Made by a program: the position numbers and the translations under genes
From: Pyrinomonadaceae bacterium
GTDB taxonomy: Bacteria; Acidobacteriota; Blastocatellia; Pyrinomonadales; Pyrinomonadaceae
Length of the DNA stretch: 64,000 nucleotides
Assembly (NCBI GenBank): GCA_036277115.1
Contig: DASUNM010000023.1
Span: 1,116,001-1,180,000 of the forward strand
Reading direction: 5' to 3'
Notes under the pieces: model-generated
The model's database searches: none
Seen by the model: the letters and a program-made list of their open reading frames with translations, nothing else
Told to the model about the DNA's origin: nothing
Part shown: positions 61,760 to 64,000 of the stretch, one piece after another
Layout of the letters: every line of letters starts with the position of its first letter
How positions within the stretch are numbered: position 1 is the first letter of the stretch

Positions 61760-62520
61760 TGACGGCCGCCAACGGAACCTTCGCCCATCGTCGCGCGCAG
61801 CGCGCGCTTGAGCGCCAACTTGAGTATCAGCAGCAGAAGGCGCAAAAACTTCGGGGGCACGAAACGCAGTTAATCTCGGGGATGACGCAAGCGTCAGCTG
61901 CAGTGCGCGCGAAATTGCAGCAAGTACATCCGCTCGCCGAGAACGCGCGCGTGTTGGAGGTCGGAAGCGGAGCGCACGGCTTGATCTTCTATTTCGGCTC
62001 GCCGAACGCCATCGGAGTAGATCCACTCGCGCATCACTACTCGTCACTGTTTCCGGGATGGCAAAGAGAGGCCACGACGATCGGCGCGTGCGGCGAAGCA
62101 CTCCCCTTCCCGGACCATTCGTTCGACGTCGTCTTGTGCGACAACGTCGTGGATCACGCTGAATCGCCTGCCAAAATCGTCTCGGAAATTGTGCGCGTCC
62201 TGGCGCCTTCAGGCGTGCTCTACTTCACGGTGAATGTGCATCATCCGATCTATTCGCTAGCCTCGGGAATTCACGGAATTTGGCAGCGTTTGGGTGTTCG
62301 GTACGAAGTCGGCCCATTCGCGGATCACACCGTTCACCTGACAGTTCCGGGCGCCCGCGAGTTGTTCGCGCGGCAACCTTTACGCATCGTCAAACAGACA
62401 ACGGATCTCGAAGTGGCAAAGGCCCGGGCCCACAACACGCGCGCGCGTCACGCCGGCGATCGTCTGAAACGCGTGTTTTTCAAGAACGCCGTTTACGAGG
62501 TGATAGCCGTTCGCGAGTGA
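61759..62520 (+). CDS. Class I SAM-dependent methyltransferase
   Basis: 253-residue methyltransferase. Motif I is Val-Leu-Glu-Val-Gly-Ser-Gly-Ala-His-Gly (about residues 65-74), then Gly-Val-Asp-Pro-Leu (acidic loop), and Phe-Asp-Val-Val-Leu-Cys-Asp-Asn-Val-Val-Asp-His (motif near 120-131). The N-terminal 50 residues are Arg/Gln-rich and may be a substrate arm. Substrate unknown. Last gene of the 59488-62520 operon. Confidence 0.9.
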   Translation: MTAANGTFAHRRAQRALERQLEYQQQKAQKLRGHETQLISGMTQASAAVRAKLQQVHPLAENARVLEVGSGAHGLIFYFGSPNAIGVDPLAHHYSSLFPGWQREATTIGACGEALPFPDHSFDVVLCDNVVDHAESPAKIVSEIVRVLAPSGVLYFTVNVHHPIYSLASGIHGIWQRLGVRYEVGPFADHTVHLTVPGARELFARQPLRIVKQTTDLEVAKARAHNTRARHAGDRLKRVFFKNAVYEVIAVRE

Positions 62521-62533
62521 CTCGCGCGTTGAG

Positions 62534-62587
62534 CGGCACAGACTTCAGTCTGTTCACCCGTCGAACTCACAGACTAAAGTCTGTGCC
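62534..62587. repeat. Inverted 'cacagactaaagtctgtg' repeat
   Basis: ggcacagacttcagtctgtt (62534-62553) and acagactaaagtctgtgcc (62569-62587) form a hairpin between two same-strand methyltransferase genes. It is the kind of REP unit common in this phylum and may end the upstream transcript. Confidence 0.6.
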
Positions 62588-62599
62588 ACTCTGATAGTG

Positions 62600-63244
62600 A
62601 TGACAATTCAGGATGCTTACACGGACTGGTCCGCGACTTACGATTCAGATCGAAACCTGACGCGCGATTTGGATCAGCACGTCGCGCGCCAGGAACTTGC
62701 TCGCTTCCACTGTCGATCAATTCTTGAGGTTGGCTGCGGCACGGGAAAGAACACGCCGCTGCTCGCCTCGATTGGCGAACATGTGCATGCGCTGGATTTT
62801 TCGGCGGGCATGATCGAGAAAGCGAGAGCGAAAGTAACATCGCCGAATGTCACTTTCGAAATTGCCGACATTACACAGCGGTGGCCTGCTAAAGATCAAT
62901 CATTCGATCTGATCGTCTGCAATCTCGTCCTCGAACACATCGAAGACCTCAATTTTATTTTTGCTGAAGCGTCGCGCGTGCTGGTCGAAGACGGAAGGTT
63001 TTTTATCTGTGAGCTTCACCCGTTTCGACAATACCTGGGGACACAGGCGCGCTTTCAACGTGCGGATGACACGCAGCACATCACCGCTTTCACGCATCAC
63101 GTAACGGACTTCACGAACGCCGCCCTGGCAAACGGTTTAATGGTTAAGGAAATGAGAGAGTGGTGGCACGACGAAGACGAAGGCAAGGCACCCCGCCTGA
63201 TCTCGTTTCTATTTGAGAATCACGTACCACAATTGAATTGTTAG
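62600..63244 (+). CDS. Class I SAM-dependent methyltransferase
   Basis: 214 residues from ATG 62600 (GTG 62597 also in frame). Motif I is Ile-Leu-Glu-Val-Gly-Cys-Gly-Thr-Gly-Lys (about residues 40-49), followed by Leu-Asp-Phe-Ser and Phe-Asp-Leu-Ile-Val-Cys-Asn-Leu-Val-Leu-Glu-His-Ile. UbiE-like in size. It has no clear sequence link to the methyltransferase just upstream except the shared fold. Its stop overlaps the convergent kinase-like gene by four bases. Confidence 0.9.
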   Translation: MTIQDAYTDWSATYDSDRNLTRDLDQHVARQELARFHCRSILEVGCGTGKNTPLLASIGEHVHALDFSAGMIEKARAKVTSPNVTFEIADITQRWPAKDQSFDLIVCNLVLEHIEDLNFIFAEASRVLVEDGRFFICELHPFRQYLGTQARFQRADDTQHITAFTHHVTDFTNAALANGLMVKEMREWWHDEDEGKAPRLISFLFENHVPQLNC

Positions 63245-63669
63245 TGCTGCTTTTCTTTGCGCAGCCGCTCGAGAAGTTGGTTGATGCTCTCTAGCAGTGC
63301 GTGCGCGTTACGATCCACGCGCGCGACGGTGTCGCGTTGGGCTTCGGTCAGCGGCGCTTCGCGGTCGCGCTCAAGACACTGACACAAGCCGATAATTGCA
63401 TTCAGAGGCGTGCGAAGCTCGTGCGTCACATTTCTGACGTACTCGGGTCCCAAGTCGTCCTGGGCCAGCAATGCTCCGTTGAGGCGCACGCGGTTGTGAG
63501 GTATGTCCAAATCGCCGTTCATGATCCCGTCGTCCCGCTTTCCGACCGCTTCTTCAGTCAGATCCAAGGACGCTCCTTTGTTCGAAGTTTGCGTGAGGCC
63601 CGGGGAGTTGTTCGCTTCGCACGTGGTTCTTTCTGACGTCAAAGCAGGAGGCTGATCCGCAGAACTCAC
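63241..63669 (-). CDS. Histidine-kinase dimerisation (HisKA) domain protein without ATPase domain
   Basis: 142-residue protein. The C-terminal 65 residues hold a complete HisKA helix pair with the phospho-acceptor in Val-Thr-His-Glu-Leu-Arg-Thr-Pro-Leu-Asn-Ala-Ile (His near residue 82). The usual HATPase domain (about 110 residues) is missing: the frame stops soon after the second helix at 63241. The N-terminal 60 residues are Thr/Asn/Ser-rich and disordered. It sits downstream of a response-regulator gene on the same strand. A stand-alone phosphotransfer or dimerisation role, or a truncated kinase, are both possible. Confidence 0.7.
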   Translation of the reverse strand: MSSADQPPALTSERTTCEANNSPGLTQTSNKGASLDLTEEAVGKRDDGIMNGDLDIPHNRVRLNGALLAQDDLGPEYVRNVTHELRTPLNAIIGLCQCLERDREAPLTEAQRDTVARVDRNAHALLESINQLLERLRKEKQH

Positions 63670-63801
63670 ATCATTTGAGTAGTCAAGGATTGTGCCAGCC
63701 GTGATCCGCGGACAGCAGTGGGAAAACAGGATTATGCGCCAGTAGGGTTAATAAATTGGCACTGTAATCGGCCATCTAACGAGCGATTCCGGTACGAAGT
63801 G

Positions 63802-64000
63802 TTACTCCCCGTTCTTCGCCAGGAAGCGGGTAATCAGATTATTGAGTTGATCAAAATCGATGGGCTTCGTTACGTACTCGTTACATCCAGCCGCGAGCGC
63901 CGCTTCGCGCGATTCAGCACCATCATGCGCTGAAACCGCGACGATCGGCACATCGCGGAACTCTTCACACTCACGAATTCGTCTCGTGGCGGCCAGGCCA
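63802..64000 (-). CDS. Response regulator receiver domain (partial, 5' end beyond the window)
   Basis: The last 65 residues of a CheY-like receiver domain run from the window edge to the TAA at 63804-63802. Visible: Ala-Thr-Arg-Arg-Ile-Arg, Val-Pro-Ile-Val-Ala-Val-Ser-Ala-His (strand 4 with the Thr/Ser switch), and Val-Thr-Lys-Pro-Ile-Asp (conserved Lys-Pro near the C-terminus). The phosphorylated Asp lies outside the window. It precedes the HisKA-only gene by 132 bases, suggesting a two-component pair. Confidence 0.85.
   Translation of the reverse strand, partial: GLAATRRIRECEEFRDVPIVAVSAHDGAESREAALAAGCNEYVTKPIDFDQLNNLITRFLAKNGE

Overview
The window looks like chromosomal DNA of an Acidobacteriota member, most likely from the Blastocatellia side of the phylum. 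This is an inference from gene content: an Oar-like TonB-dependent receptor with a carboxypeptidase-regulatory N-terminus, many secreted beta-propeller, FecR, LolA-like and serine-hydrolase proteins, a fused E1/E2 2-oxoglutarate dehydrogenase, selenocysteine machinery, and many small palindromic intergenic repeats. No rRNA, tRNA, CRISPR array, phage or transposase gene was recognised, so nothing here fixes the species.

Layout. Positions 1-9400 hold two secreted proteins, alaS, a flavin monooxygenase and a TPR protein. Positions 9500-19000 hold a large outer-membrane receptor, typA and three secreted proteins (unknown, TIMP-like/carboxypeptidase-regulatory, FecR). Positions 19200-25500 hold a dienelactone hydrolase followed by a same-strand block downstream of uvrC: a helical protein, a DUF4062 protein, a displaced second copy of the uvrC 3' end, and a pentapeptide-TIR protein. 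Positions 25800-42300 are a mixed zone of sugar kinase, MFS transporter, DoxX, M61 peptidase, esterase, beta-lactamase-fold hydrolase, AraC regulator, M15-like peptidase, cupin, twin zinc-ribbon membrane proteins and an outer-membrane barrel. Positions 42500-53400 hold a UBP zinc finger, a CheA-type kinase, an amidase, the 2-oxoglutarate dehydrogenase and a selenocysteine-containing rhodanese lipoprotein. Positions 53900-64000 hold an FG-GAP repeat protein, selB, a P1 peptidase, a tightly packed DUF1697 / leucine-rich repeat / arylamine N-acetyltransferase / methyltransferase operon, another methyltransferase, a kinase fragment-like protein and the end of a response regulator.

Three results deserve most attention. 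First, the last 105 bases of uvrC occur twice, at 23584-23688 (attached to the gene) and 21387-21491 (detached). The copies differ at about 12 bases yet encode the same 34 residues and stop, and they bracket a two-gene cassette with no integrase. This looks like insertion of an immunity-type island at the uvrC 3' end, beside a TIR gene. Second, the rhodanese gene at 52907-53380 has an in-frame TGA directly after a Tyr-Cys-Thr motif, reads on through a normal rhodanese C-terminus, and has a SECIS-like hairpin just after the TGA; selB lies 2.7 kb away. Third, that selB carries an in-frame copy of a palindromic element of about 93 bases that also sits between genes elsewhere in the window.

Positions and starts were worked out by reading the sequence by eye. 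Family names rest on recognised motifs, not on database searches.
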